A stretch of DNA of 64,000 nt from Variovorax paradoxus. Its GTDB lineage: Bacteria > Pseudomonadota > Gammaproteobacteria > Burkholderiales > Burkholderiaceae_C. The position numbers and the translations under genes are program-made. Of the stretch, positions 32,361-41,866 are shown piece after piece. The stretch's first letter is position 1. The number at the start of each line of letters is the position of its first letter. The notes under the pieces are model-generated. The model saw only the letters and a program-made list of their open reading frames with translations. It was not told where the DNA came from and searched no databases. Location: contig NZ_CP123990.1 in the NCBI RefSeq assembly GCF_029919115.1, forward strand, positions 2,480,001 to 2,544,000, in the 5' to 3' direction.

Positions 32361-32396
32361 AAAAAGCGACGGCACACACATGCGCGCCGTCGCTTT
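32361..32396 (-). terminator. terminator between tsf and pyrH
   Basis: On the minus strand an 11-bp perfect stem (32386-32396 with 32363-32373, 12-base loop) is followed by TTTTT. It lies just after the tsf stop (32412), so pyrH-frr-uppS expression may depend on read-through or a promoter in the 50-base space that follows. Confidence 0.65.
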
Positions 32397-32411
32397 GGGG
32401 CGTAACAGTTT

Positions 32412-33341
32412 TTACGCAGCGGCCTTGGCGGCAGCAACTTGGGCCGCAACTTCGGCAGCGAAGTCGTCGACCTTCTTTTCGATGCCTTCGCCGACCACGT
32501 AAAGGGTGAAGCCCTTGATGGTGGTGTTGGCGGCCTTGAGCATCTGCTCGACGGTCTGCTTGCCGTCGGTGCTCTTCACGAAGACCTGGTTGTGCAGCGA
32601 GACTTCCTTGAGGTACTTCTGCACGCCGCCTTCGATGCGCTTGGCAACGATGTCGGCAGGCTGCGGCTTCTTGCCTTCGGCTTCGGCCGTCTTGCGGTCT
32701 TCCTCGGCCTTGCCGGCAGCAACGGCGCGCTCTTTTTCGATCAGGTCGGCGGGAACGTCGGCAGCAGAAATGGCAACCGGCTTCATGGCCGCGACGTGCA
32801 TGGCAACGTCCTTGGCCGAGGTGTCGTCGCCTTCGAACTCGACCATCACGCCGATGCGCGTGCCGTGCAGGTAAGAAGCTAGCTTGCCGTTGCCGCCGAA
32901 GTGCTTGAAGCGGCGGAAGCTCATGTTCTCGCCGATCTTGCCGATCAGGCCCTTGCGCACGTCTTCGAGCGTGGGGCCGAAACCGTCTTGTTCATAGGGC
33001 AGCGCGCCGAGTGCAGCGATGTCGGCGGGGTTGTTCTTGGCAACCAGCATTGCGGCAGCGTTGGCCATGGCCAGGAAGCTGTCGTTCTTGGTGACGAAGT
33101 CGGTTTCGCAGTTGATTTCGATCATGCCGCCGGCCGAACCTTCGACAAATGCCGTGACCACGCCTTCGGCGGTGATGCGGCCCGAAGCCTTGCCTGCCTT
33201 GTTGCCGAGCTTGATGCGCAGCAGCTCTTCGGCTTTTTCCATGTTGCCGTCGGCCTCGGTCAGGGCCTTCTTGCATTCCATCATGGGCGCGTCGGTCTTT
33301 GCGCGCAGTTCGCCGACCATGCTTGCGGTGATTGCAGCCAT
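32412..33341 (-). CDS. tsf: translation elongation factor Ts
   Basis: A 309-residue guanine-nucleotide exchange factor for EF-Tu. The N-terminal UBA-like domain has [21 protein letters not shown], followed by the core TDFV motif ([11 protein letters not shown] near residue 80). The dimerisation/coiled-coil segment and a C-terminal alanine-rich module follow. It is separated from rpsB by a hairpin-plus-U-tract signal. Confidence 0.97.
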   Translation of the reverse strand: MAAITASMVGELRAKTDAPMMECKKALTEADGNMEKAEELLRIKLGNKAGKASGRITAEGVVTAFVEGSAGGMIEINCETDFVTKNDSFLAMANAAAMLVAKNNPADIAALGALPYEQDGFGPTLEDVRKGLIGKIGENMSFRRFKHFGGNGKLASYLHGTRIGVMVEFEGDDTSAKDVAMHVAAMKPVAISAADVPADLIEKERAVAAGKAEEDRKTAEAEGKKPQPADIVAKRIEGGVQKYLKEVSLHNQVFVKSTDGKQTVEQMLKAANTTIKGFTLYVVGEGIEKKVDDFAAEVAAQVAAAKAAA

Positions 33342-33372
33342 TGTTCTATCTCCGTGTCCAAAAAATCAGATT

Positions 33373-33398
33373 AAAAAAAAGGGGCACCAAAGCCCCTT
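33373..33398 (-). terminator. terminator/attenuator between rpsB and tsf
   Basis: On the minus strand AAGGGGC (33392-33398) and GCCCCTT (33379-33385) form a 7-bp stem with a six-base loop, followed by a run of eight T. It lies in the 81-base rpsB-tsf gap and probably sets the S2 to EF-Ts ratio by partial termination. Confidence 0.75.
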
Positions 33399-33422
33399 CT
33401 TCAGGCGCGTGAGAGCACTCGA

Positions 33423-34175
33423 TCAGGCCGAGGCGCCCTCTTCGACTTCGACGAATTCGTCGCTGCCTTCGGCGATGGCCTTGACCACGTCGCCGGTGGC
33501 GCTGTTGCGGCCTTCGATGATCGCGTCGGCGATGCCGCGGGCGTACAGCGTGACGGCCTTCGACGAGTCGTCGTTGCCCGGAATGACGTAGTCGATGCCT
33601 TCGGGCGAGTGGTTGGAGTCCACCACGCCGATCAGCGGGATGCCGAGCTTCTTGGCTTCTGCCACGGCGATCTTGTGGAAGCCCACGTCGATCACGAAGA
33701 TGGCGTCGGGCAGCGCGGTCATGTCCTGGATGCCGCCGATGTCCTTCTCGAGCTTCTCGATTTCACGCGTGAACGTGAGTTGCTCTTTCTTGCTCAGGCT
33801 TTCGAGGCCGGCTTCCTGCTGGGCCTTCATGTCCTTCAGACGCTTGATCGAGGTCTTGACGGTCTTGAAGTTGGTCAGCATGCCGCCGAGCCAGCGGGTG
33901 TCGACGAAAGGCACGCCAGCGCGGCGGGCTTCGGCAGCCACGATTTCACGGGCTTGGCGCTTGGTGCCGACCATGAGGATGGTGCCGCGGTTGGCAGTGA
34001 GCTGCTTGGCGTACTTCATCGCGTCCTGGAACATCGGGAGCGACTTTTCCAGGTTGATGATGTGGATCTTGTTGCGATGGCCGAAGATGAACGGAGCCAT
34101 CTTGGGGTTCCAGAAGCGGGTTTGGTGACCGAAGTGGACACCGGCTTCCAGCATTTCGCGCATGGTGGTCGACAT
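33423..34175 (-). CDS. rpsB: 30S ribosomal protein S2
   Basis: A 250-residue S2. Signatures are [22 protein letters not shown] at the N-terminus (part: [11 protein letters not shown]), [11 protein letters not shown] near residue 65, [13 protein letters not shown] near residue 95 and [23 protein letters not shown] (part: [13 protein letters not shown]) near residue 190. It is the first gene of the long minus-strand translation/envelope cluster. Confidence 0.98.
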   Translation of the reverse strand: MSTTMREMLEAGVHFGHQTRFWNPKMAPFIFGHRNKIHIINLEKSLPMFQDAMKYAKQLTANRGTILMVGTKRQAREIVAAEARRAGVPFVDTRWLGGMLTNFKTVKTSIKRLKDMKAQQEAGLESLSKKEQLTFTREIEKLEKDIGGIQDMTALPDAIFVIDVGFHKIAVAEAKKLGIPLIGVVDSNHSPEGIDYVIPGNDDSSKAVTLYARGIADAIIEGRNSATGDVVKAIAEGSDEFVEVEEGASA

Positions 34176-34283
34176 TGAAATTACTCCAAAGGTTGGGTCT
34201 AAAATCCAGCCCGTTTTGCGCCTCCTTCGAATGGAGTCACAACACCTTGATTGGGCCGGTTTGCGAATGTGTCTGGCTGGGGT

Positions 34284-34329
34284 GCGGCGGGAGCCGCCGC
34301 ATGATCAGCGAAACCCAACGAGTATAGCA
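34284..34329 (-). promoter_or_regulatory. rpsB promoter (extended -10) and leader hairpin
   Basis: On the minus strand TGCTATACT (34321-34329) is an extended -10 element (TG-N-TATACT) with no good -35. The implied leader is about 135 bases long. It contains a 7-bp GC stem, GCGGCGG (34284-34290) with CCGCCGC (34294-34300) and a 3-base loop, just downstream of the start point. The hairpin could take part in S2 autoregulation; that part is conjecture. Confidence 0.45.
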
Positions 34330-34398
34330 CGCCTGCCCCTGTCTTTCTCCCCGCCCCGCCTCCCGGAATCAAGCGTCCGCGCCCTCGCAGAACCACCC

Positions 34399-35724
34399 AT
34401 GAACGACCTTCACGCCGCCCGTCTGAACCTTCTGGCAGGCGGCAGCGATGCACGCACCGAAATGGAGCGTGCCATCGAAGTCTCCGAATCCCCAGCCTGC
34501 AGCCACGTTTTCACCCGAACGCTTTTTGAGGAAGCCCGTCGGCAGGATGCGCAATCGGCGCCGCAAAGCAGGCTCTCCGGGCTCGCATTCACCGCCAAGG
34601 ACCTGTTCGACATCGAAGGGCAGCCGACTCCCGCCGGCTCCGTGGTGCTTGCGCATGCGCCGGCCGCCAAGGCGGACGCCGTGGCCGTGGCGCGGCTGCG
34701 CGCCGCGGGCGGCGTGCTGACCGGCCGCACCAACATGACCGAATTCGCTTTCTCGGGGGTGGGCGTCAATCCGCACCATCGCACCCCGGCCAATGTGAGC
34801 GACGCCGCCACGCCGCGCATTCCCGGAGGCTCTTCTTCGGGCGCCGCCATTTCGGTTGCAACCGGGGCCGCGTACATCGGCCTGGGCTCCGACACCGGCG
34901 GCTCGATTCGCATTCCCGCCGCGCTGAACGGCATCGTGGGCTTCAAGAGCACCGCCCGCCTCGTTCCGGCCGACGGTGCCCTGCCGCTGTCGACGACCTT
35001 GGACACCGTGTGCGCCATGACCCGGTCGGTGCGGGATGCCATCACGGCGCATGAAGTCCTTGCGGCGCGCCGGGTCACCGCAGGTGCGGCCGCTCTAGGG
35101 GCATACCGGCTGGCCGTCGTGAAGAACGTATTCTTCGACGACATCGAGCCTGCCGTGGCCCGTGCCTTTGACGACGCGCTCCGAACGCTGCGCGCCGGCG
35201 GCGCCCATATCGAGGAAATCGCGCTGCCGGAATTGGCAGAGCTGCAGGCCATCAATGCCACCGGCGGCTTCTCCGCGGCAGAGTCGTACGCCTGGCACCG
35301 GCTGCTGCTGGAGCGCAGCGGCGCCGGCTACGACCCGCGCGTTGCACAGCGCATCCTCAGGGGCGCCGGCATGAAGGCGCACGAATACATCGACCTCGTG
35401 AATGCCCGGCGCGCATGGATCGCCCGCGTCGAAGCAGCGCTCGCGCCGTACGACGCCGTGCTGTCGCCAACGGTTCCGATCACCGCGCCTCCCATCGAGA
35501 GCGTGGCGCCTGGCGCCGAGCGCGACGAAGAGTTCTTCCGCGTCAACGCGCTGCTGCTGCGCAACCCGTCGATCATCAACATGCTCGACGGCTGCGCCAT
35601 TTCGTTGCCCTGCCATGCCGCCGGCGAGTTGCCGGCAGGCCTGATGCTGTGGCACGCCGCACTGCACGACGATGCCGTTCTCGCGATTGCCTTACAAACG
35701 GAACACGCACTGCGAAGACAATAG
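34399..35724 (+). CDS. amidase signature family hydrolase
   Basis: 441 residues with the Ser-cisSer-Lys triad of the amidase signature family: Lys67 in FTAKDLF, Ser145/146 in the PGGSSSG loop and Ser169 in SDTGGSIRIPA. The 24-residue spacing between the serines is the family norm. GatA-type tRNA partners are absent and the protein is shorter than GatA, so it is a stand-alone amidase. The substrate is unknown. It is divergent from rpsB and lies 50 bases before a D-amino-acid dehydrogenase-like gene, which suggests (weakly) amide or amino-acid catabolism. Confidence 0.87.
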   Translation: MNDLHAARLNLLAGGSDARTEMERAIEVSESPACSHVFTRTLFEEARRQDAQSAPQSRLSGLAFTAKDLFDIEGQPTPAGSVVLAHAPAAKADAVAVARLRAAGGVLTGRTNMTEFAFSGVGVNPHHRTPANVSDAATPRIPGGSSSGAAISVATGAAYIGLGSDTGGSIRIPAALNGIVGFKSTARLVPADGALPLSTTLDTVCAMTRSVRDAITAHEVLAARRVTAGAAALGAYRLAVVKNVFFDDIEPAVARAFDDALRTLRAGGAHIEEIALPELAELQAINATGGFSAAESYAWHRLLLERSGAGYDPRVAQRILRGAGMKAHEYIDLVNARRAWIARVEAALAPYDAVLSPTVPITAPPIESVAPGAERDEEFFRVNALLLRNPSIINMLDGCAISLPCHAAGELPAGLMLWHAALHDDAVLAIALQTEHALRRQ

Positions 35725-35774
35725 CTGCACGCCTATCGACCGGCGTCAGCCATCTCTTCTTACTCAAGCATTCA

Positions 35775-37031
35775 ATGAAAATCGCGATCGTGGGCGCCGG
35801 GATCATCGGCGTCACCACCGCCTGGGAACTGGCTTCGGACGGCCATGAAGTGTCTGTATTCGAGCGCCGCGGTGCAGCGGCCGAGGAAGCCAGTTTTGCC
35901 AATGCGGGCGTGGTCGCACCGGGTTATGTAACGCCTTGGGCCGCCCCGGGCATGCGTGCCAAGGTTCTGCGTTCGCTGCTCTCGTCTCACGGTGCCGTCA
36001 AGCTGCGCTGGCCGCTGAGTTCGCGCGACATTGGCTGGATGTCGCGCTGGCAGAAGGCCTGCAAGCTCGAAACCTACCTGGCCAACCGTGCCCGCATGCA
36101 GCGCCTGGCTTTCTACAGCCGCACTCGCCTGCATGAGGTGACTGAAGCGCGCGAACTCAGCTATGAGCGCAGCGACGGCTACCTTGTGTTGCTGCGCTCC
36201 AAGCGCGAGAAAAAGCTGGTGCAGCCCGGCCTCGACGTCCTGCGGGCGGCGGGCAGCGTCTTTCGCGAAGTCGATGCCGACGAGGCCCGGCGCATCGAAC
36301 CTGCGCTCAGCACCGACACCGCACTTGCAGGCGCCATCTACCTGCCCGAAGACGAGGTGGCCAACTGCCGCCAGTTTGCGCTGCTGCTCAAGTGGGAGGC
36401 CGAGGCGCTCGGCGCCGAGTTTCATTTCAATTGCGACATTGCGCCGCTGAGCCGCGCCGAGCCCACCTCCCTCTCGCTTGCGAGCGGTTCCCCGCCGCTG
36501 CGTTTCGATGCGGTAGTGGTGTGCGCCGGACTTGCCTCGGCGTCGCTGCTGCGGCCGCTCGGTCTTCGGATTCCGCTCGCCCCCATCTACGGCCATTCCG
36601 TCAGCGCGCCCATTCGCGAATCGCTCAACGCGCCGCGCAGCGCGGTAATGGATGAACGCTACAAAGTCGCAATTTCGCGGCTGGGCCAGCGCGTGCGCGT
36701 GGCCGGCAGCGCGGAAATCGGCGGCTCGCTGGCCACCATGAACCCGTCCGCCGTGCAAACACTCTACAAGGTGCTGCACGACTGGTTCCCTGGCGCAGTC
36801 ACGCTGCAGTCGGGCGTTCAGCAATGGAAGGGCGCACGGCCGATGCTGCCCGACGGCCCCCCGGTGCTGGGCGCCAGTGGCGTGCCGGGCGTCTGGCTCA
36901 ACCTGGGCCACGGGTCGAGCGGCTGGGCGCTGTCGTGCGGCAGTGCGCGTGTGGTGGCCGACCTGATCAGGGGCCGCGATGCGGGCGTCGACCTGGAAGG
37001 GCTGGGCGTCGAGCGGCTCTACCTTCGCTAG
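35775..37031 (+). CDS. FAD-dependent D-amino-acid dehydrogenase (DadA-like)
   Basis: A 418-residue DAO-fold flavoprotein. The N-terminal Rossmann GAGIIGVTTAWELASDGHEV is at residues 7-26 with a following Glu (VFERR). ANAGVVAPGYVTPWAAPGM near residue 47 is the DadA pattern. A C-terminal WKGARPMLPDGPPVLGAS and LNLGHGSSGWALSCGSA (part) complete the FAD site. It oxidises a D-amino acid, or possibly a related secondary amine, to the 2-oxo acid, passing electrons to the respiratory chain. No alanine racemase gene lies next to it. Confidence 0.85.
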   Translation: MKIAIVGAGIIGVTTAWELASDGHEVSVFERRGAAAEEASFANAGVVAPGYVTPWAAPGMRAKVLRSLLSSHGAVKLRWPLSSRDIGWMSRWQKACKLETYLANRARMQRLAFYSRTRLHEVTEARELSYERSDGYLVLLRSKREKKLVQPGLDVLRAAGSVFREVDADEARRIEPALSTDTALAGAIYLPEDEVANCRQFALLLKWEAEALGAEFHFNCDIAPLSRAEPTSLSLASGSPPLRFDAVVVCAGLASASLLRPLGLRIPLAPIYGHSVSAPIRESLNAPRSAVMDERYKVAISRLGQRVRVAGSAEIGGSLATMNPSAVQTLYKVLHDWFPGAVTLQSGVQQWKGARPMLPDGPPVLGASGVPGVWLNLGHGSSGWALSCGSARVVADLIRGRDAGVDLEGLGVERLYLR

Positions 37032-37082
37032 ATTCCGCAGTTCCCTCGGTAGCTGGCTGCTCAAGGGCGGCAAAATGGTTCG

Positions 37083-38546
37083 ATGCAGCGAATCACGTCC
37101 GGCACGGTCGCCAATCTTTTCGACATCGCGGCAACGCGTCGCATCGAGCAAGCGGCGGCAGCCGCCCTCCCTGCCCATACGCTGATGCAGCGCGCCGGCC
37201 TGGCTGTAGCCCGGCTGGCCATGGCAATCGCGCCGCATGCGCGCACGATCTGGATAGCATGCGGGCCCGGCAACAACGGCGGCGACGGTTTCGAAGCGGC
37301 CGCGCAGCTGCAGCACCGGGGGTTTTTGCCGATCGTCACTTTCACCGGCGATGAAAATCGGCTGCCGGCGGATGCGAAGGTGTCGCTTCGCCGAGCCAGG
37401 GATGCCGGCGTGATCTTCGCGCCGACCCCGCCCGCCACCTATGGACTGGCCATCGATGCGCTGCTCGGCATCGGCGCCGCCCGGCCGATCGAGAACCCCA
37501 TGGCCGAATGGCTTCGCCAGATGCATTCGACAGCCCAACCGGTGCTCAGTGTCGATGTGCCTTCGGGGTTGAATGCCGACACCGGGGTTACAAGCATTCC
37601 TGGTTGCTCGGATGCCGCATCGACTCGTTTCTGCATCACCTTTCTGAGCCTCAAACCAGGCCTTTTCACGGCACAAGGCCGGGATTCGGCAGGCACGGTG
37701 TGGTTCGATGACCTGGGTTGCGGCAGCGGCATCGCCGAAGCGCCCGCCGCATGCCTTGCGGGCATGCCCACGGCAGCACCGCGCAGCCACGCGTCGCACA
37801 AAGGCAGCTACGGCGATGTCGCCGTGATCGGCGGTGCCTCCGGCATGGCCGGCGCAGCGCTGCTGGCCGCATCGGCCGCATTGCATGCCGGTGCCGGACG
37901 CGTGTTTGCCGGGCTGCTCGACCCGAGCGCGGCCCCGGTCGACGTGGCACAGCCCGAACTGATGCTGCGCGATGCCGATACGCTGGATCTTTCCGGCATG
38001 ACTGCGGTTTGCGGATGCGGTGGAGGTACAGCCGTACGCGCGGTGCTGCCACGCGTATTGGCGACGGCGGCCGCACTGGTGCTCGATGCCGATGCATTGA
38101 ACGCCATTGCCGGCGACAGCGCCCTTCAGGCGCAACTGGCATCACGCACGCGGCGTGGAAAACCCACCGTCATCACCCCGCATCCTCTCGAAGCCGCACG
38201 CTTGTTGAACTGCACGGCCGCGGACATTCAGGCGGACAGGCTGGCAGCTGCCCGCAAGCTGGCCTCACGCTACGGCGCCATTGCCGTACTCAAAGGCTCG
38301 GGAACGGTCATTGCAGGCAGCAGCGGGAGGCCGCCTGTGCTGAACCCGACCGGGAACGCAGCGCTTGCAACCGCCGGCACGGGCGACGTGCTGGCCGGGA
38401 TGATTGGCGCCGCGCTGGCCTCGGGGCAACCGCCCTTCGAGGCCGCGCACCACGCCGTCTGGCGCCACGGCCACATCGCCGACACCTGGCCGGCCGATGC
38501 GCCGCCCCTGACGGCCGGCGCGTTGGCGCGCCAGGCACCCGGTTGA
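37083..38546 (+). CDS. bifunctional NAD(P)H-hydrate epimerase / ADP-dependent NAD(P)H-hydrate dehydratase
   Basis: A 487-residue metabolite-repair enzyme that salvages hydrated NADH and NADPH. The N-terminal YjeF/NnrE epimerase domain (about 1-205) has the GPGNNGGDGFEAA motif near residue 60 and DVPSGLNADTG near residue 160. The C-terminal NnrD dehydratase domain of the ribokinase-like fold (about 225-487) has the TPHPLEAARLL, VLKGSGTVIA and NPTGNAALATAGTGDVLAG (part: GNAALATAGTGDVLAG) segments. It ends 16 bases from the convergent SDR gene. Confidence 0.94.
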   Translation: MQRITSGTVANLFDIAATRRIEQAAAAALPAHTLMQRAGLAVARLAMAIAPHARTIWIACGPGNNGGDGFEAAAQLQHRGFLPIVTFTGDENRLPADAKVSLRRARDAGVIFAPTPPATYGLAIDALLGIGAARPIENPMAEWLRQMHSTAQPVLSVDVPSGLNADTGVTSIPGCSDAASTRFCITFLSLKPGLFTAQGRDSAGTVWFDDLGCGSGIAEAPAACLAGMPTAAPRSHASHKGSYGDVAVIGGASGMAGAALLAASAALHAGAGRVFAGLLDPSAAPVDVAQPELMLRDADTLDLSGMTAVCGCGGGTAVRAVLPRVLATAAALVLDADALNAIAGDSALQAQLASRTRRGKPTVITPHPLEAARLLNCTAADIQADRLAAARKLASRYGAIAVLKGSGTVIAGSSGRPPVLNPTGNAALATAGTGDVLAGMIGAALASGQPPFEAAHHAVWRHGHIADTWPADAPPLTAGALARQAPG

Positions 38547-38562
38547 CGAGGTCCTGGAGGCC

Positions 38563-39327
38563 CTAGCCGCGTCCGACGAAGGGCATCTTCGTCGCCATCA
38601 CGGTGTGGAACAGCACGTTGGCTTCCAGCGGCAGGTTTGCCATGTAGAGCACCGACTGGCCGACGATCTTGACGTCCATCAGCGGCTCGATCGCAAGCTC
38701 TCCGTTGGCTTGCGGCACGCCCTTGGCCATGCGCGCAGCCAGTTCGGTCATGGCGTTGCCCACGTCGATCTGGCCGACCGCGATGTCGTACTTGCGCCCG
38801 TCGAGCGATGCGGTCTTGGTAAGGCCCTCGACCGCATGCTTGGTCGCCGTGTAGGCGGGCGAATTCGGCCGGGGCGCCGTGGCCGAGATGGAACCGTTGT
38901 TGATGATGCGGCCGCCTCGCGGGGTTTGCGCCTTCATTGTGCGGAACGCCTGCTGGATGCAGAAGAACATGCCGTTCAGGTTGATGTCGACCACTCCGCG
39001 CCATTGCTCCGGCGTCCAGTCTTCGAACGGGCCCGGCGGGTTGCCCACGCCGGCATTGTTGAACAGCAGGTCGACACGGCCGAAGCGTTCGACCACGGCG
39101 GCGAACAGCGCCTGCACCGATTCGGCGTTGGCCACGTCGGTGGGCACTGCAAACGCGCGTGCGCCGGCGCCCGACTCTTCCGCCACCTGCTCCAGTGGCT
39201 CGGGGCGGCGCCCCGCCAGCCCCACGCTCCAGCCGTCGGCCAGCAATGCGAGCGCCGCGGCGCGTCCGATGCCTGTGCCCGCGCCTGTGACGATGGCGAT
39301 GCGGCCCTTGTTGTTTTCCACGCTCAT
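38563..39327 (-). CDS. SDR family oxidoreductase
   Basis: A 254-residue short-chain dehydrogenase. The NAD(P) motif [13 protein letters not shown] lies near residue 15 and NNAG in [13 protein letters not shown] near residue 88. The catalytic Ser-Tyr-Lys runs [25 protein letters not shown] (Ser near 148, Tyr-x-x-x-Lys near 158-162; part shown: [12 protein letters not shown]). It lies 54 bases downstream of rnr on the same strand, with no visible functional link. The substrate is unknown. Confidence 0.88.
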   Translation of the reverse strand: MSVENNKGRIAIVTGAGTGIGRAAALALLADGWSVGLAGRRPEPLEQVAEESGAGARAFAVPTDVANAESVQALFAAVVERFGRVDLLFNNAGVGNPPGPFEDWTPEQWRGVVDINLNGMFFCIQQAFRTMKAQTPRGGRIINNGSISATAPRPNSPAYTATKHAVEGLTKTASLDGRKYDIAVGQIDVGNAMTELAARMAKGVPQANGELAIEPLMDVKIVGQSVLYMANLPLEANVLFHTVMATKMPFVGRG

Positions 39328-39381
39328 GCTCAGTGTCTCCTTCTCAGCTTGTCTGTCTTGCTTGTATATGGATGCGATGCA

Positions 39382-41676
39382 TCATGTGCGGCGCGGTGGC
39401 TTGCGCCCCTTCATCTTGTTGGCAGCCTTCTTCACCGCCGACTTGAAGGCTTGCATCGCAGATTGAGGTCCTGCCGCGGCAGTGACTGCGCGGTCGCCGC
39501 GCTGTTCGGGGGCCGCCTCGGCCTTGTGGCGCGAACTGCGCTTGGCTGATGCCTTGACCGGCACGCCGGCCGAGCCCACGCCCTTGTCCTTCATGGCCCG
39601 CGACGTGAGTTCTTCACCCTCGCGCACCAGGCGGAAATCGATCTTGCGCCCGTCCAGGTCGACCCTGCTCACCTGCACCCGCACGCGGGTGCCGATGGCA
39701 TAGCGGATGCCGGTGCGCTCGCCGCGCAGTTCCTGGCGCATTTCGTCGAACTTGAAGTATTCGCCGCCCAGTTCCGTGATGTGCACCAGCCCCTCGACAT
39801 ACATGGCGTCCAATGTCACGAAGATGCCGAAGGTGGTGGCCGCGGTGACCACGCCGCCGTATTCCTCGCCCAGATGCTCGCGCATGTATTTGCACTTGAG
39901 CCAGGCTTCGACGTCGCGGCTGGCTTCGTCGGCACGGCGCTCGTTGGCGCTGCAATGCAGGCCGGCGGCTTCCCAGGCCAGCACTTCCTTCGTGGGCGCG
40001 ACGGTGGCCTTCTGCGGCTTGGTGGTCGGCGCCTTCACGCGCGAAGCCAACCGCTTGGCAAGCTTGGCATGCGCCTCGCCAGGAGTCGGCAGCATCGGCA
40101 GCTGATAGCGCGTCTTGCCGAGAATGGCCTTGATCACGCGGTGCACCAGCAGGTCCGGGTAGCGCCGGATCGGGCTCGTGAAGTGCGTATAGGCCTCGTA
40201 CGCCAGGCCGAAGTGGCCGCTGTTGATGGGCGTATAGATCGCCTGCTGCATCGAGCGAAGCAGCATCGTGTGGATCTGCTGCGCGTCAGGCCGCTCCTTG
40301 GTGGCTTCGGCAATGGCCTGGAACTCGCCGGGACGCGGATCGTCGGTAATGCTCAGCCCCACGCCCATGGCTTTCAGATACCCGCGCAAGATTTCCTTCT
40401 TCTCGGGCGTCGGGCCTTCGTGCACCCGGAACAGGCCCGGGTGCTTGCCTTCTGCGATGAAGTCGGCGCTGCACACGTTGGCCGCGAGCATGGCTTCTTC
40501 GATGAGGCGGTGCGCCTCGTTGCGCGTGCGCGGAACGATCTTCTCGATGCGGCCCGCGTCGTCGCAAATGATCTGCGTCTCGGTGGTTTCGAAGTCGACT
40601 GCGCCGCGCTTGCCGCGCTGCTTGAGCAGCGCCTTGTACACGTCGGCCAGGTTCAGCAGGTCCTTTACGCGGTCCTTGCGCTTGGCTGCCTCGGGTCCGC
40701 GCGTGTTGCCAAGAATGGCCGCCACCTCGGTATAGGTGAAGCGCGCGTGGCTGAACATCACCGCCGGGTAGAACTGGTAGGCGTAGATCTCGCCGTCGGC
40801 GGCCACGAGCATGTCGCATACCATGCACAGGCGCTCGACCTCGGGGTTCAGCGAGCACAAGCCGTTCGAAAGCTTTTCCGGCAGCATCGGGATAACGCGG
40901 CGCGGAAAGTAGACACTGGTCGCGCGGTCGTAGGCGTCGATGTCGATCGCCGAGCCGGTCTGCACATAGGCGCTGACGTCGGCAATGGCCACCAGCAGGC
41001 GCCATCCCTTGCCTCGGCCAACCTTCGCGGGTTCGCAGTACACCGCGTCGTCGAAGTCGCGTGCGTCTTCGCCGTCAATGGTGACCAGCGGCACGTCGGT
41101 CAGATCGATGCGGCCCTTCTTGTCGGCGGGGCGAACCTTCTCCGGCAAGGCCTTGGCTTCGGCCAGGCATTCGGCTGAAAACTCGTGCGGCACGCCGTAC
41201 TTGCGCACGGCAATTTCGATCTCCATGCCCGGGTCGTCGATCTCGCCGAGCACTTCCTTCACGCGGCCCACTGGCTGGCCGAACAGCGCCGGCGGCTCGG
41301 TGAGCTGCACCACCACAACCTGCCCCACCTTCGCGGGACCGGTCGCGCCCTTGGGAATCAGGACGTCCTGTCCGTAGCGTTTGTCTTCGGGGGCGACGAG
41401 CCAGATGCCGCCTTCATGCAACAGACGGCCGATGATCGGCTGCTCGGGCCGTTCGACGATTTCGACCACCCGCCCCTCGGGACGGCCGCGCCGGTCTTGC
41501 CGCACCACGCGCGCCTTGACGCGGTCTTTGTGCAGCACTGCACGCATCTCGTTCGGGGGCAGATAGATGTCGGCTTCGCCATCATCGCGCTGCACGAAAC
41601 CGTGTCCGTCGCGATGTCCCTGAACAGTTCCTTCAAATTCATCCAGCAGACCGCTGGAGTGGCCATTATTTTTGAT
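39382..41676 (-). CDS. rnr: ribonuclease R (start codon unresolved)
   Basis: A 3'-5' exoribonuclease. Visible order: cold-shock domain 1 (EGTVQGHRDGHGFV onward), cold-shock domain 2, RNB catalytic domain with the DGEDARDFDDAVYCE acidic cluster, S1 domain (GGVVTAATTFGIFVTLD) and a basic tail ending KMKGRKPPRRT. The usual N-terminal helix-turn-helix is missing. The conserved frame runs upstream of GTG 41595 for another 42 codons (to CTG 41721) without ATG, GTG or TTG; starting at GTG 41595 would remove conserved residues. I place the end at ATC 41676, which follows AGGAAAGAGAG, giving 764 residues, but this is a guess. See findings. Confidence 0.85.
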   Translation of the reverse strand: MKNNGHSSGLLDEFEGTVQGHRDGHGFVQRDDGEADIYLPPNEMRAVLHKDRVKARVVRQDRRGRPEGRVVEIVERPEQPIIGRLLHEGGIWLVAPEDKRYGQDVLIPKGATGPAKVGQVVVVQLTEPPALFGQPVGRVKEVLGEIDDPGMEIEIAVRKYGVPHEFSAECLAEAKALPEKVRPADKKGRIDLTDVPLVTIDGEDARDFDDAVYCEPAKVGRGKGWRLLVAIADVSAYVQTGSAIDIDAYDRATSVYFPRRVIPMLPEKLSNGLCSLNPEVERLCMVCDMLVAADGEIYAYQFYPAVMFSHARFTYTEVAAILGNTRGPEAAKRKDRVKDLLNLADVYKALLKQRGKRGAVDFETTETQIICDDAGRIEKIVPRTRNEAHRLIEEAMLAANVCSADFIAEGKHPGLFRVHEGPTPEKKEILRGYLKAMGVGLSITDDPRPGEFQAIAEATKERPDAQQIHTMLLRSMQQAIYTPINSGHFGLAYEAYTHFTSPIRRYPDLLVHRVIKAILGKTRYQLPMLPTPGEAHAKLAKRLASRVKAPTTKPQKATVAPTKEVLAWEAAGLHCSANERRADEASRDVEAWLKCKYMREHLGEEYGGVVTAATTFGIFVTLDAMYVEGLVHITELGGEYFKFDEMRQELRGERTGIRYAIGTRVRVQVSRVDLDGRKIDFRLVREGEELTSRAMKDKGVGSAGVPVKASAKRSSRHKAEAAPEQRGDRAVTAAAGPQSAMQAFKSAVKKAANKMKGRKPPRRT

Positions 41677-41681
41677 ATGAT
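41673..41681 (+). promoter_or_regulatory. candidate tRNA-Leu promoter (extended -10)
   Basis: TGATATGAT (41673-41681) is an extended -10 (TG-N-TATGAT) on the plus strand, which would start the tRNA-Leu transcript about 40 bases upstream of the tRNA. No clear -35 is seen. It overlaps the divergent 5' end of rnr. Confidence 0.35.
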
Positions 41682-41729
41682 TCTCTCTTTCCTGAAATTC
41701 AAAACATAACTGCTTCGGCAGCTATGTGG

Positions 41730-41814
<85 letters not shown>

Positions 41815-41828
41815 CCCCTACCAAGCTG

Positions 41829-41866
41829 AAACCCCTGTGAATCTGTGATTTACAGGGGTTTTTTCT
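41829..41866 (+). terminator. terminator of tRNA-Leu
   Basis: AAACCCCTGT pairs with ACAGGGGTTT as a 10-bp stem that extends by A-T and wobble pairs to about 14 bp, followed by TTTTTTCTTTT. It begins 15 bases after the tRNA CCA. Confidence 0.85.

Noticed and set aside
35772-38135. A 787-codon minus-strand frame opposite the DadA-like and NnrDE genes
   Set aside because: Antisense shadow; both plus-strand genes have clear motifs.
41358-41702. ATG-started minus-strand frame at the rnr 5' end (MNFRKERIISKI...)
   Set aside because: It is out of frame with the conserved RNase R sequence and contains no family pattern; it is discussed only as evidence for the start problem.
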